Source: Dastarcus helophoroides (taxonomy: Eukaryota > Arthropoda > Insecta > Coleoptera > Bothrideridae). From it: 64,000 bases of DNA. The stretch is from positions 16,403,267 through 16,467,266 of the forward strand of contig CM053332.1 in the NCBI GenBank assembly GCA_028583605.1. Direction: 5' to 3'. Position 1 is the stretch's first letter, and each line of letters starts with the position of its first letter. The notes beneath the pieces are model-generated. The model searched no databases. It saw nothing but the letters and a program-made list of their open reading frames with translations, and was not told the origin of the DNA. Below, one piece after another: positions 34,261-46,650 of this stretch. The translations under genes and the position numbers were made by a program.

Positions 34261-37200
34261 TTTATTGAAATTTTGACCACCAAAAGCATGGGTCTCTAGC
34301 ATAAACCCTGCTTATGCTAGAGACCCATGCTTTTGGTGGTCAAATAAAAAGGAAGGTGAAATTATAGTGGAAAAAGAAAGTATTGCTGATTAAATTTCAT
34401 TTCGCCTTAAAATTTTGACCACCAAACTGATAAAATTTAGTCTTTCATGGAAATTTTGACCACCAAAAGCATGGGTCTCTAGCATAAGCAGGGTAGGAAG
34501 GTGAAATGATAGTGGAAAAAGAAAGTATTGCTGATGAAATTCCCTTTCGCCTTAAAATTTTGACCACCAAACTGATAAAATTTAGTCTTTCATGGAAATT
34601 TTGACCACCAAAAGCATGGGTCTCTAGCATAAGCAGGGTAGGAAGGTGAAATGATAGTGGAAAAAGAAAGTATTGCTGATGAAATTCCCTTTCGCCTTAA
34701 AATTTTGACCACCAAACTGATAAAATTTAGTTTTTCATGGAAATTTTGACCACCAAAGGCATGGGTCTTTAGCATACTTAGGGTAGGAAGGCAAAATTAT
34801 AGCGGAAAAAGAAAGTTTTAATGATGATATTTTCTTTTCCTTTAAAATTTTAACCACAGCATAAATCGCCAGAATAACCATTTGATAAGGTACCTACAGT
34901 TTGGAAAAATGTTCTACTTGAAGGCAAAACTATAGTGGAAAAAGAAAATATTACTGATGAAATTTTCTTTTCCATTAAAATTTTGACTACCAAAAGCATG
35001 AAGCTCTAACATAATCATGGTAGGAAGGTAAAATTATAGTGGAAAAAGAAAGTATTGCTGATGAAATTTCATTTCGCTTTAAAATTTTGACCATCAAATA
35101 TAAAATTTAGTTTTTCATGGAAATTTTGGCCATCAGAAGCATGGGTCTCTATCATACTTAGGGTAGGAAGGTAAAATTATAGTGGAAAAAGAAAGTACTA
35201 CTGATGAAATTCCATTTCGCTTTAAAATTTTGACCACCAAAAGCATGGATCGCCAGCATAACCATTTGATAAGGTACCTACAGCTTGGAAAAATGTTCCA
35301 CATGAAGGCAAAATTATAATGGAAAAAGAAAATATCACTGATGAAAATTTCTTTTCTATTGAAATTTTGATCACCAAAAGCATGGGTCTCTAGCATACTT
35401 AGGGTAGGAAGGTGAAATTGTAGTGGAAAAAGAAAGTATTAGTGATGAAATTCCTTTCGCTTTAAAATTTCGACCACCAAAAGCATGCATGGTCAGCATA
35501 ACCATTCGATAAGGTACCTACAGCTTGGAAAAATGTTCTACATAAAGGCAAAATTATAGTGGAAAAAGAAAATACTACTTATAAATTTTTCTTTTCCATT
35601 AAAATTTTGACTACCAAAAGCATGGGTCTCTAGCAAAACCATGGTAAGAAGATAAAATTATAGTGGAAAAAAAAGTATTGCTGATGAAATTTCTTTCGTT
35701 TTAAAATTTTGACCACCAAACTGATAAAATTTAGTTTTTCATGAAAATTTTGACCACCAGAAGCATGGGTCTCTATCATACTTAGGGTAGGAAGGTAAAA
35801 TTATAGTGGAAAAAGAAAGTATTACTGATGAAATATCATTTATTTTTAAAATTTTGACCACCAAAAGCATGGATTGCCAGCATAACCTTTTAAAAAGGTA
35901 CCTACAGCTTGGAAAAATGTTCCACATGAAGGCAAAATTATAATGGAAAAAGAAAATATTACTGATGAAATTTTCTTTTCTATTGAAATTTTGACTACCA
36001 AAAGCATGGGTCTCTAACTTAACCAGGGTTGGAAGGTAAAATTATAGTGGAAAAAGAAAGTATTACTGATGAAATTCCCTTTCGCTTTAAAATTTCGACC
36101 ACCAAAACATGGATCGTCAGCCTAACCATTCGATAAGGTACCTACAGCTTGGAAAAATGTTCCACATGAAGGCAAAATTATAGTGAAAAAAAAAATATAT
36201 TACTGATGAAATTTTCTTTTTCATTAAAATTTTTACTACCAAAAGCATGGGTCTTTAGCATAACCATGGTAGGAAGGTAAAATTATAGTGGAAAAAAAAA
36301 TTAGCTGATGAAATTTCTTTTTGCTTAAAAATTTTGACCACCAAAACTGATAAAATCTAGTTTTTCATGGAAATTTTGATCACCAGAAGCATGGGTCTCT
36401 ATCATACTTAGGGTAGGAAGGTAAAATTATAGTGGAAAAAGAAAGGATTACTGATGAAATATCATTTATTTTTAAAATTTTGACCACCAAAAGCATCGAT
36501 CCCCAGCATAACCATTTGATAAAGTACCTACAGCTTGGAAAAATGTTCCACAGGAAGATAAAATTATAATGGAAAAAGAAAATATCACTCATGAGATTTT
36601 CTTTTCTATTGAAATTTTGACCACCAAAAGCATGGGTCTCTAGCATACTTAGAGTAGGAAGGTAAAATTATAGTGGAAAAAGAGAGTATTAGTGATGAAA
36701 CTTTCTTTTCCTTTAAAATTTTAACCACCAAAAGCATAGATCGCCAGAATAACCATTCGATAGAGTACCTACAGCTTGGAAAAATGTTCTACATGAAGGC
36801 AAAATTATAGTGGAAAAAGAAAATATTACTGATGAAATTTTCTTTTCCATTAAAATTTTGACTACCAAAAGCATGGGTCTCTAGCATAACCATGGTAGGA
36901 AGGTAAACTTATAATGGAAAAAGAAAGTATTGCTGATGAAATTTCTTTTCGCTTTAAAATTTTGACCACCAAACTGATAAAATTTAGTTTTTTTTTGACC
37001 AATAATACTGATGAAAGTTTCTTTTCTATTGAAATTTGACCACCCAAAGCATGAGTCTCTAGCTTAACCAGGGTAGGAAGGTAAAATTATAGTGGAAAAA
37101 GAAAGTATTACTGACGACATTCCCTTTCGCTTTAAAATTTTGACCACCAAAAGCATGGATCGTCAGCATAACCATTCGATAAGGTACCCACAGCTTGGAA

Positions 37201-37300
37201 AAATGTTCCACATGAAGGCAAAATTATAATGGAAAAAGAAAATATTACTGATACAATTTCCTTTCCTTTTAAAATTTTGAACTCCAAAAGCATGACTCGT
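34261..37300 (+). repeat. Satellite array C2, monomers ~135-145 bp
   Basis: Same family as 28.8-32.25 kb. Two units at 34,445 and 34,590 are nearly identical with an exact 145-bp spacing, so recent local duplication has occurred. The array opens with a head-to-head inversion (34,272-34,344). It ends near 37,300 inside a monomer, where D-type sequence resumes. Confidence 0.95.
34272..34344. repeat. 33-bp perfect inverted repeat at the satellite edge
   Basis: TTTGACCACCAAAAGCATGG...CATAA (34,272-34,304) and its exact reverse complement (34,312-34,344) are separated by seven bases, ACCCTGC. The right arm is the start of a satellite monomer in opposite orientation, so this is a head-to-head junction that can form a cruciform. 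Confidence 0.9.
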
Positions 37301-40300
37301 CAAATTTTCGCAAAAATTTCGACTTCTTCCAAATTCCTATTTTTATCAAAATTTCAAATTTTTTCTCAGGATTATAATTGTTGTAAATTGTGTTACAAAA
37401 TTTCGACGAGAATTTTCACTTTTTTTAAAGTTTCGATTTTTATCACGAAATTTTAACTTTTTGCAAACTTCTACTTTTTACTTACTACTTTTTAATTTGC
37501 ACTCTGTTAAAAAATGTCGACATTTCAAAATGTGCCCCCTCCATTTTTATGATTAATTCCGCTTTTTCCTAAAATTTTTACTTCAAAATTTCGACTTTTT
37601 GTCAAAATTTTTACAAAACATCAATTTTCACAATTTCCAATCTTTTCGACTTTTCTTTACATTTTCAGTCCAAAACCTCGACTATTTCCTTTAAGTTTTT
37701 CAAGAATGTTGATATGAAAAAATGTTGACTCTTTCCAAATTCCCAATGTTACCAAAACTTCGACTTTTTGTCAGAATTTTGATTTTTTTTAAAATTCTGT
37801 TGAAACATTTTGACTTTTTGAGAATTTTTACTTTAAAAATCTCGGTATCGTTCTTGAATTTTTCTACTCTTTTTTAGTTTCTACTTTTTAAAAACAGTGC
37901 ATTTTTAAAATTGTGGCTTTTTAATACTTTACAATTTTTTAAAAACTGTCATTTCAATATTTGTTCCAATTTCAAATACCCATTTTTATGAATATTTCCG
38001 CATTTTTCCAACATTTGACTTCAAAATTTGGACTTTTCGTGAACCTTTTTTACAAAATATCAACTTTCACAATTTCCACTTTGTCGACTTTTCTTTAAAT
38101 TTTCAGTCCAAAACCTCGACTATTTCCTTTGAGTTTTTCAAAAATGTTGATATGAAAAAATTTTGACTCTTTCCGAATTCCCAATGTTACCAAAACTTCG
38201 ACTTTTTGACCAAATTTTGACTTTTTTTTAATTCTGTTGAAAAATTTCGACCTTTTGAGAATTTTGACTTTAAAAATCTCGATATCGTTCTCGAAATTTT
38301 GATTTATTGTAAATTTTGACTGTTTTACACAACCTCGACATTTCTAAAATTCCACTTCTTCCAAATTTACCATTTTTATCAAAATTTCGACTTTTTCTCT
38401 TGAACTTTTTCTCAAAATTTTTGTATAAAATTTGCCTGTTTCCAAAAATTAAGATTTAAAATTTCGACTTTTCTAAATTCCTATTTTTATCAAAATTTCA
38501 ATTTTTTTCTCAGGATTGTGATTGTTGTAAATTGTGTTACAACATTTCGACATTTTGGGAATTTCCACTTTTATTAAAGTTTCGATTTTTATCTCGAAAT
38601 TTTAACTTTTTGCAAACTTCAACTTTTTTATAAAACGTTAACATTTCAAAATTCCACTTCTTTCAAGTTTACCATTTTTATCCAAATTTCGCCCTCAAAA
38701 TTTTGACTTTTTCTTGAGATTTTACCTTTTTTGAATAATTTTAACTTTTTTAAAAATACGACACTTAGAAATGTCGACTATTTCCAATTATGAAATTTTC
38801 GAATTGTTCTTAAAATTTAAATTTTCTTAATTTAATTTGATTTCTACTTTTTTAAGAATATCAACAATTTTATCTCTAAATTTTGACTTACTGTGAGTTT
38901 TGACTTACATTGAAGAATTCTTCAACTTTCTTTTAATTCCCACTTTTTGAAAATAGTACATTTTTAAAAATTGCGGCTTTATAATAATGTGCACTCTGTT
39001 AAAAAATGTCGACATTTCAAAATGTGCACTTTTTTCAAATCCCCATTTTTATCATTAATTCCGCTTTTTCGCAAAATTTTGACTTCAAAATTTCGACTTG
39101 TTGTCAACATTTTTTACAAAACATCAATTTTCACAATTTCCAATCTTTTCGACTTTTCTTTACATTTTCAGCCCAAAACCTCTACTATTTCCTTTGAGTT
39201 TTTCAAAAATGTTGATATGAAAAAATTTTGTCTCTTTCCAAATTTTACCAATGTTACCAAAACTTCGACTTTTTGTCAGTATTTTGATTTTTTTTAAATT
39301 CTGTTGGAACATTTAGACTTTTGAGAATTTCGACTTTAAAAATCTCAATATCGTTCTCGAAATTTTGATTTATTGTAAATTTTGAATCTTTTACAAAACC
39401 TCGACATTTTTAAAATTCCACTTCTTCCAAATTTACTATTTTTATCAAAATTTCGACCTTTTCTCTTCAACTTTTTCTCAAAATTTTTGTATAAAATTCG
39501 ACTTTTTCCAAAAATTAAGATTTAAAATTTCGACTTTTCTAAATTCCTATTTTTATCAAAATTTCAAATTTTTTTTCAGGATTATGATTGTTGTAAATTT
39601 TGTTACAAAATTGCGACGTTTTGAGAATTTTGACTTTTTTTAACATTTCGATTTGTATCTCAAAATTTTCACTTTTTGTAAATTACTACTTTTTTATAAA
39701 ACGTTGACATTTTAAAATTCCACTTCTTTCAAGTTCACCATTTTTATCCAAACTTCGACCTCAAAATTTTGACTTTTTCTCGAGATTTTACCTTTTTGAA
39801 TAAATTTCAACTTTTTTAAAAAATGCGACACTTAGAAATTTCGTCTATTTTCAAATCCCCGTTTCTATCAAATTTTTGAATTGTTCTTAAAATTTAAATT
39901 GTTTTAATTTGATTTGATTTCTACTTTTTTAAGAATTTCAACAATTTTATCTCCACATTTCGACTTACTGTGAGTTTTGACTCACTTTGCAGAATTTTCA
40001 ACTTTTTTTTTTAGTTCCTACTTTTTGAAAATAATACATTTTTAAAAATTGCGGTTTTATAATAATGTGCACTCTGTTAAAAAATGTCGAATTTCAAAAT
40101 GTGCACTTTTTCAAATCCCCATTTTTATCATTAATTCCGCTTTTTCGCAAAATTTTGACTTCAAAATTTCGACTTTTTGTCAACATTTTTTAAAAAAACA
40201 TAAATTTTCACAATTTACAATCTTTTCGACTTTTCTTTACATTTTCAGTCCAAAACCTCGACTATTTCCTTTGAGTTATTCAAAAATGTTGATATGGAAA

Positions 40301-42060
40301 AATTTTGACTCTTTCCAAATTCCCAATGTTACCAAAACTTCGACTGTTTTGATTTTTTTTTAAATTCTGTTGGAAAATTTCGACTTTTTGAGAATTTTGA
40401 CTTTGAAAATCTCAATATTGTTCTCGAAATTTTAATTTATTGTAAATTTTGAATCTTTTACAAAACCTCGACAATTTTTAAATTCCACTTCTTTCAAATT
40501 TACTATTTTTATCAAAATTTCGACCTTTTCTCTTGAACTTTTTCTCAACATTTTTGCATAAAATTCGACTTTTTCCAAAAATTAAGATTTAAAATTTCGA
40601 CTTTTCTAAATTCCTATTTTTATCAAAATTTTAATTTTTTTCTCAGGATTATGATTGTTGTAAATTTTGTTACAAAATTTCGACATTTTGAGAATTTTGA
40701 CTTTTTTTAACATTTCGATTTGTATCTCGATATTTTAACTTTTTGTAAATTTCTACTTTTTTATAAAACATTGACATTTCAAAATTCCATTTCTTTCAAG
40801 TTTACCATTTTTATCCAAACTTCGGCCTCAAAATTTTGACTTTTTCTCGAGATTTTACCTTTTTTGAATAAATTTCAACTTTTTTAAAAAATGCCACACT
40901 TTCGACTATTTCCAAATTCTCTTTTTTATCAAATTTTCGAATTGTTCTTAAAATTTATTTTTTTTAATTTGATTTGATTTCTACTTTTTTAAGAATTTCA
41001 ACAATTTTATCTCCACATTTCGACTTACTGTGAGTTTTGACTCACTTTGCAGAATTTTCAACTTTTTTTTTAGTTCCTACTTTTTGAAAATAGTACATTT
41101 TTAAAAATTGCGGCTTTATAATAATTTGCACTTTGTTAAAAAATGCCGACATTTTAAAATGTGCACCTTTTTCAAATCCCCATTTTTATCATTAATTCGG
41201 CTTTTTCCTAAAATTTTGACTTCAAAATTTCGACTTTTTGTCAAAATTTTTTACAAAACATCAATTTTCACAATTTACAATCTTTTCAACTTTTCTTTAC
41301 ATTTTCAGTCCAAAACCTCGACTATTTCCTTTGAGTTTTTCAAAAATGTTGATATGAAAAAATTTAGACTCTTTCCAAATTATCAATGTTACCAAAACTT
41401 CACTTTTTGTCAGTATTTTGATTTTTTTAAAATTCTGTTGGAACATTTAGTCTTTTGAGAATTTTGACTTTAAAAATCTCAATATCGTTCTCGAAATTTT
41501 GATTTATTGTAAATTTTGAATCTTTTACAAAACCTCGACATTTTTAAAATTCCACTTCTTTCAAATTTACTATTTTTATCAAAATTTCGACCTTTTCTCT
41601 TGAACTTTTTCTCAAAATTTTTGTATAAAATTCGACTTTTTCCAAAAATTAAGATTTAAAATTTCGACTTTTCTAAATTCCTATTTTTATCAAAATTTCA
41701 ATTTTTTTCTCAGGATTATGATTGTTGTAAATTTTGTTACAAAATTTCGACGTTTTGAGAATTTTGACTTTTGTAAATTTCTACTTTTTTATAAAACGTT
41801 GACATTTTAAAATTCCATTTCTTTCAAGTTCACCATTTGTATCCAAACTTCGACCTCAAATTTTGACTTTTTCTTGAGATTTTACCTTTTTTGAATAAAT
41901 TTCAACTTTTTTAAAAAATGCGACACTTGGAAATTTCGACTATGTCCGAATTCCCGTTTTAATCAAAATTTCGAATTGTTCTTAAAATTAATTTTTTTTT
42001 AATTTGATTTGATTTCTACTTTTTTAAGAATTTCAACAGTTTTTTTATTGAAATTTTGAC
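37301..42060 (+). repeat. Higher-order tandem array D, 1,067-bp unit
   Basis: The landmark GATTRTGATTGTTGTAAATT recurs with its core at 38,516, 39,582, 40,649 and 41,716, a period of 1,066-1,067 bp, and at 37,372 in a first, more diverged unit. That first unit also contains an internal duplication of about 440 bp (AAACCTCGACTATTTCC at 37,671 and 38,111). Units are built of the general TTTTTCGACTTTT words. Frames of 100-116 codons near 38,971, 40,049 and 41,108 are copies of one non-coding segment. Confidence 0.9.
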
Positions 42061-43162
42061 CACCAAAAAAAGGAAAGGGATTTTCCCCAAAAATTACAAC
42101 CTATCCTTGTTTAAGAAGGCGGTTCATCGCCATCTATCCTTGTTTCCGCATCCTACTCGCGGTACTTTGAAAGCATAATAGGGTTACCCTTTGCGAATGG
42201 ATTAAACTTAAAAAAAAATAGAGATAAAGTTAAAAAGTCACCGTAATTGTGCCATTAGTATTCCCTTAAATTAAGTGGCATAATCAAGTGCATTTTTTTA
42301 TAATAAACCAGTCTCTGAGTACAATTTAGTCCGAAACCGTTGATTGAAACTCATTTCGAACCTCATCTGGTCGCATGACAGTGCAATATTTCCACCTTAT
42401 TTTTTAGAACGTTATTAATATAAATTGACCATCCATCCTGAAGATTACAGATAACATTCTTCGAGTTAATCAAAAAATCGACCCATATGAAGGTAATGTC
42501 GACCTGTTTTGTTTCAACTCTCAACACAACATTAAAATATACAGCCACATAAAATATCCCAATTAATTTCTTTCATCTAATATATGATAATATCCGAGAA
42601 ATCCGAGTAGTACAGAGGACGATATGCGGCTAAACAGCGGTTATTAAGAAGTCGAGCGGGTCCGTGCTCTTTTTAAAAAGAGATAATGATTAATTACCTC
42701 GACGAGGATGTAAGTTCGTGAGCGAGCGCTGTGTCTGCTGTTGGGCCGGTCTGGAAGTCCTCACCAGGGGTTCCACTAACCAAACAGAGCCACTCTTTTT
42801 TTTTCCGACTTCTTTGTTTATGGGCCTGCTCCGCAATCAACTGACCACCACATGCACTCGGATTGTTTTACCCATCGATATAAAAAAATCTAAAAGTTCT
42901 TTATTAATTTCCAGACCGATCCCCGTTAAATGTTTAGGAATTTATTTCTCTTATTTTAGACGAGTATAATAAAAAAAGAAACAAGCATTTTAAAGTTTCA
43001 AAAGTAAATTGCGATAAAAACAATTTACATATTTGCATTGTATGAATGCAAATTTAATTCGATATCTCGTAGTTTCAGGTCTGATTTTAATTATTAGTTT
43101 GCTCGGGCTAAATATTCTTTAGAGCCCCTTACTCATTATAATTCCCGTACAGCACCTAAATT
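42061..43162. other. Unique island with a short dispersed repeat (E)
   Basis: About 42,099-42,211 carries repeat E (CATCCTACTCGCGGTACTTT, then AAAGCATAATAGGGTTA and GCGAATGGATTAAACTT), which recurs at 44.57, 45.29 and 45.94 kb. The rest is ordinary-composition DNA. A 61-codon minus-strand frame at 42,363-42,548 and an 83-codon plus-strand frame at 42,718-42,969 have no recognisable motif, and the latter lacks an ATG at its start. Confidence 0.5.
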
Positions 43163-43434
43163 AGAAAGTTAACATAAAGATTTCTCATGCTAAAGACATC
43201 TATCAAAATTATCTTATAGGTATCTGTTAGATATCCGCAATCTGTCGACTAAGGAAAACTATCCAAATGTTAACATTTCTGTGGCTCTTAAAGTTATCAC
43301 TATAATGATATCTTTAAGAGCCACTGAAATTTGGATAATTTTCCTTAGTCGACAGATTGCGGACATCTAACAGATACCTATAAGATAATTTTGATAGATG
43401 TCTTTAGCATGAGAAATCTTTATGTTAACTTTCT
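43163..43434. mobile_element. Near-perfect long palindrome (MITE or foldback)
   Basis: Left arm from AGAAAGTTAACATAAAGATT (43,163) to about 43,300 and right arm from about 43,305 to TTTATGTTAACTTTCT (43,434) are reverse complements with only a few mismatches. The centre is roughly GTTATCACTATAATGATATC. The arms contain GTCGACTAAGGAAAA and AAATATCCAAAT-like segments not found elsewhere in the window. No coding capacity. It fits a hairpin MITE in which the whole element is arm. The target duplication could not be settled by eye. Confidence 0.9.
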
Positions 43435-43655
43435 GACAATATTTCTCGATGTCAGACTCTAAAAAATGTTGACTGTAAGAGCTCCTTAAGAGAACTTATT
43501 GCTGAGCGGGTTAACTAGTTTCTATATAGTTGTGGGCAATTTCAATGTTGTTACCAGTGACGTGTCTTCATGGAAACACAGCTTTCCTTACAGAATGGAC
43601 AAATACATATTTTTTTTGACGCTTTTTTCTCGAAATTTTGTAGCATTTCGAAGTA
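43435..43655. other. Short unique segment
   Basis: No gene or repeat recognised between the palindrome and the next family A copy. Confidence 0.35.
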
Positions 43656-43765
43656 TCTCTCTGAAAATGATAGCTTGGCTATCGAAACGCGTTATAGCAA
43701 CGTCTGTTGTGTTTTTTAATCTTTCTTGGTTTCAAGGGACAAGATTTGTATTTCAATATTCGAAA
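43656..43765 (-). mobile_element. Family A repeat, single reverse arm
   Basis: GTATCTCTCTGAAAATGATAGC, GCTATCGAAACGCGTTATAG, TCTTTCTTGGTTTCAAGGGA and CAAGATTTGTATTTCAAT in order, without the outer end. Confidence 0.8.
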
Positions 43766-46016
43766 TTTCGAATTAGAAATTTTCGACTTTTTCTGCAAAA
43801 TTTTCAGGAAAATTTCGAGAAAATAGTTGAATTTTTAAGTCTAACATATTATTGCCGGCATCTAACCACCGTGTGGTCAATGAATATATAATTTTCAAAA
43901 AAATGAAAAAGTAATAAAAATAAAAAATTTAAACGGTCGAAATTTTCAAAAAAAAAAGTTGAATGTTTTAAATAACTCCAAATTTAGAAAATAGTTAAAC
44001 ATTTCCAGAAACAAACTTTTGCAGAAAATCGAGATACTCACGAAAAAATTTCGAAAAAAGTCAAAATTTTCAAAGGTCGAAATTTTCAAAAAGTCGATAT
44101 TTTCAGTAGTCGAAATTGTCAAAAATTCAATATTTTTAAACACTCGAAATTAAAAAAAAGTGGAAAAATGTTTCAAAATAAATTAAAATGTACAAGAAAT
44201 TATTTGAAGTCGATCAAAAAAGCCAACATTTTCAAAAAGTGTAAATTTCCAAAAAAAAACTAAGACAGAAACTCAAATCTTCGAAAAAAAATTTTCATAA
44301 CAACTGGAACTTGAAAAAAGTGAAAATTTTTAAATGTCGAAATTTTGGAAAAAACTCCAAATTTCCGAAAATCAAAACTTCAAAAAAAGTGAAAATTTTT
44401 AAAATTAAATAACTTGAAATTTGGAAACAAAGTCAAAATTATGATAAAAATGAGAATTTGGCAAAAAGTGGAAATTTGCAAAAAGTCAGTCGAGAAAAAA
44501 AATCGAAAATTTCGGGAAAAAATCGAAATTTTAAGAAAAAATCGAAAGTTTGAGATCAAATCTACCTTGTTTAAAAAAGAGATTTATCGCCATATATCCT
44601 TGTTTCCGCATCTTACTCGTCGTGCTCTGAAGGCATATTGCTTTTGTTTGTTTTTTAATCTTTCTTGGTTTAAGGGGACAAGATTTGTATTTCAATTTAA
44701 TTTTTCATTTAAATTTTGACCTAAAATGATATTTTGATGAAGAAGTTACAAGATATCTTTTTCTAGAAATTCCCAAAAATTACTTTATTTGCTAATTTTA
44801 GATATTTAACATTTCTAATTCAGAGAAATAATTCAATCTAATTTAGAGAAAATAAACGAATAAACAAAATTTCAAGAAGACAATTATGAGGAAAAAGTCG
44901 TTCTAGAAACATAAATCATCGCGTTTTGAGTTAAAGGTCGATAATTCGAAAATAACGCGATTTTGAAATTAGAAGTAAGTTAAAATTTCCGAAAAGTCCT
45001 ACTTTAGAAGATTGAGAATTATAGATAAAGGTAACTAATAAAAATACTGGCGGAAATTCGAAAAAAAAAGAGATTTTTGAAAGGAACTCTCAAAAGTAGA
45101 ATTTTCCGAATAATATCAAAATTTCGAGAAAAAAAAGTTCATTTTCGAGGAAAATTTTGGTTCAACGGAGTGGTCCTTGGCTATCTTCAAAAATTGAAAT
45201 ACAAATCTTGTCCCCTGAAACTAAGAAAGATTAAGAAACACAACAAAGGTCGAATTTTGAAACAAAAGTGGAATTTTGCAAATCTGTCTTCATTTCTGCA
45301 TCCAACTGGCGATACTCAAAAGCCATAATAGATTAAACTTTTGCGAGTGGATATAACTTCAAAAAAAGACAAAATTAAATAAAAAAAACTCACAAAATAA
45401 TCCTCATTTTGAGTTAAAAGTGGATAACTCGAAAATATCGCGTTTTGAAATTAGAAAACGGCCTGAAAATATGGGGAAGTGTATTGTGGATCATTGTTGA
45501 AACCTCAGTGAACACATTAGTGAAGGAAAATCAAGAGTTTCATTCTTTGGGTAGGTAAAAATGAAATATATAAATATTCAATTATCGGCGTGCGCGCGCC
45601 GCCATTTCACTGCAATCATGACGTGTTTACAGCACCGGCTTAACAATATTGTACACAGGCGTCGCGTATTGAAAGAAAATTATTTTACTATTAAACCAAG
45701 ATGTCTTTGAAAATAGTTCTCCTGAACTTTTACCAAAAAGCACTTGTAAAAATTATCCTATTGGTCCAAAAGCCCCTAATTCTAAAGTTTCATCTAAATC
45801 GTTAGAACCGTTACGCGGCAAGTTTCGTATTTATAAATTTAACTTAATCCGGCCATGTCCAAGAGTAGTGGGATGCAGCTTCCCATTACCCCGCATTTTA
45901 GCTTCAACTGAACGCATGAGACAGCATTGAAATGTTCACTGTCTTCATTTCCTCATCCTACTGGCAATACTCCAAAGGCATAATAGGTTAAACGTTTGCG
46001 AGTGGATTGAACTTTA
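43766..46016. repeat. A-rich block with family A ends, repeat E copies and a small GC island
   Basis: Low-complexity A-rich DNA interrupted by repeat E (about 44,570-44,640, 45,285-45,360 and 45,940-46,015), a family A fragment at 44,641-44,700 and a forward family A arm at 45,163-45,252. A small GC-rich palindromic patch, GCGTGCGCGCGCCGCC, stands at about 45,589-45,604. At about 45,790 the sequence CTAAATCGTTAGAACCGTTA resembles the 3' untranslated tail of several insect retrotransposons; this is only a resemblance. No gene called. Confidence 0.55.
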
Positions 46017-46650
46017 AAAAAATCAAAATTTTGAAAAAGTCGTTATTTTAATAAAAAATTGAAGTGAAAACTTTGAGAAAAAAATTGCAACTTTGACAGT
46101 TGATATTTATAAAACAAAGACAAAATTTTTAAAAAACTCGTATATTTTCAAAACAGTTGAACCGAAATAAAACTGCAGATATCTTAAAAAAAAGTTTAAA
46201 TATACATGAGTCAAAATTTCAAGAAAATGTAATTTTGAAGTAGAAATTTTCAAAATAGTCAGCTGTCGAAATTTTAAGAAAACCAACTATTTTTAAAACT
46301 ACGAAATTTACATTTCTGGAAAATTAGAAATATTGATAACATCTTGGGACGAAAAAGCAGATATTCTGATAAAATTGTTAATTTGTAAAACGTTGCATTT
46401 TTAAAATATTAAAATCTTTTTTTAAAAATTCGACATATACAAAATAATAAGAAAAAAACCGAAATTTTAAAGGTAACATTTTGTGAAAAAGACAAATTTT
46501 TTGATAAAAATGGGTCAATGACATTTTGAAAGGCCAACATTTTTGAACAGGTCGATAGCTTTACATATAAGTTATTATCTACATAAATAGCTAAAATATC
46601 AAAATTTTCGAAGTCTAAATTTTGAAAAAATCTAAATTCTCAAAAAGTTG
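46017..46650. repeat. A-rich low-complexity block
   Basis: TCGAAATTTTGAAAAA-type words up to the 3' end of the LINE remnant. No gene is seen. Confidence 0.65.
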
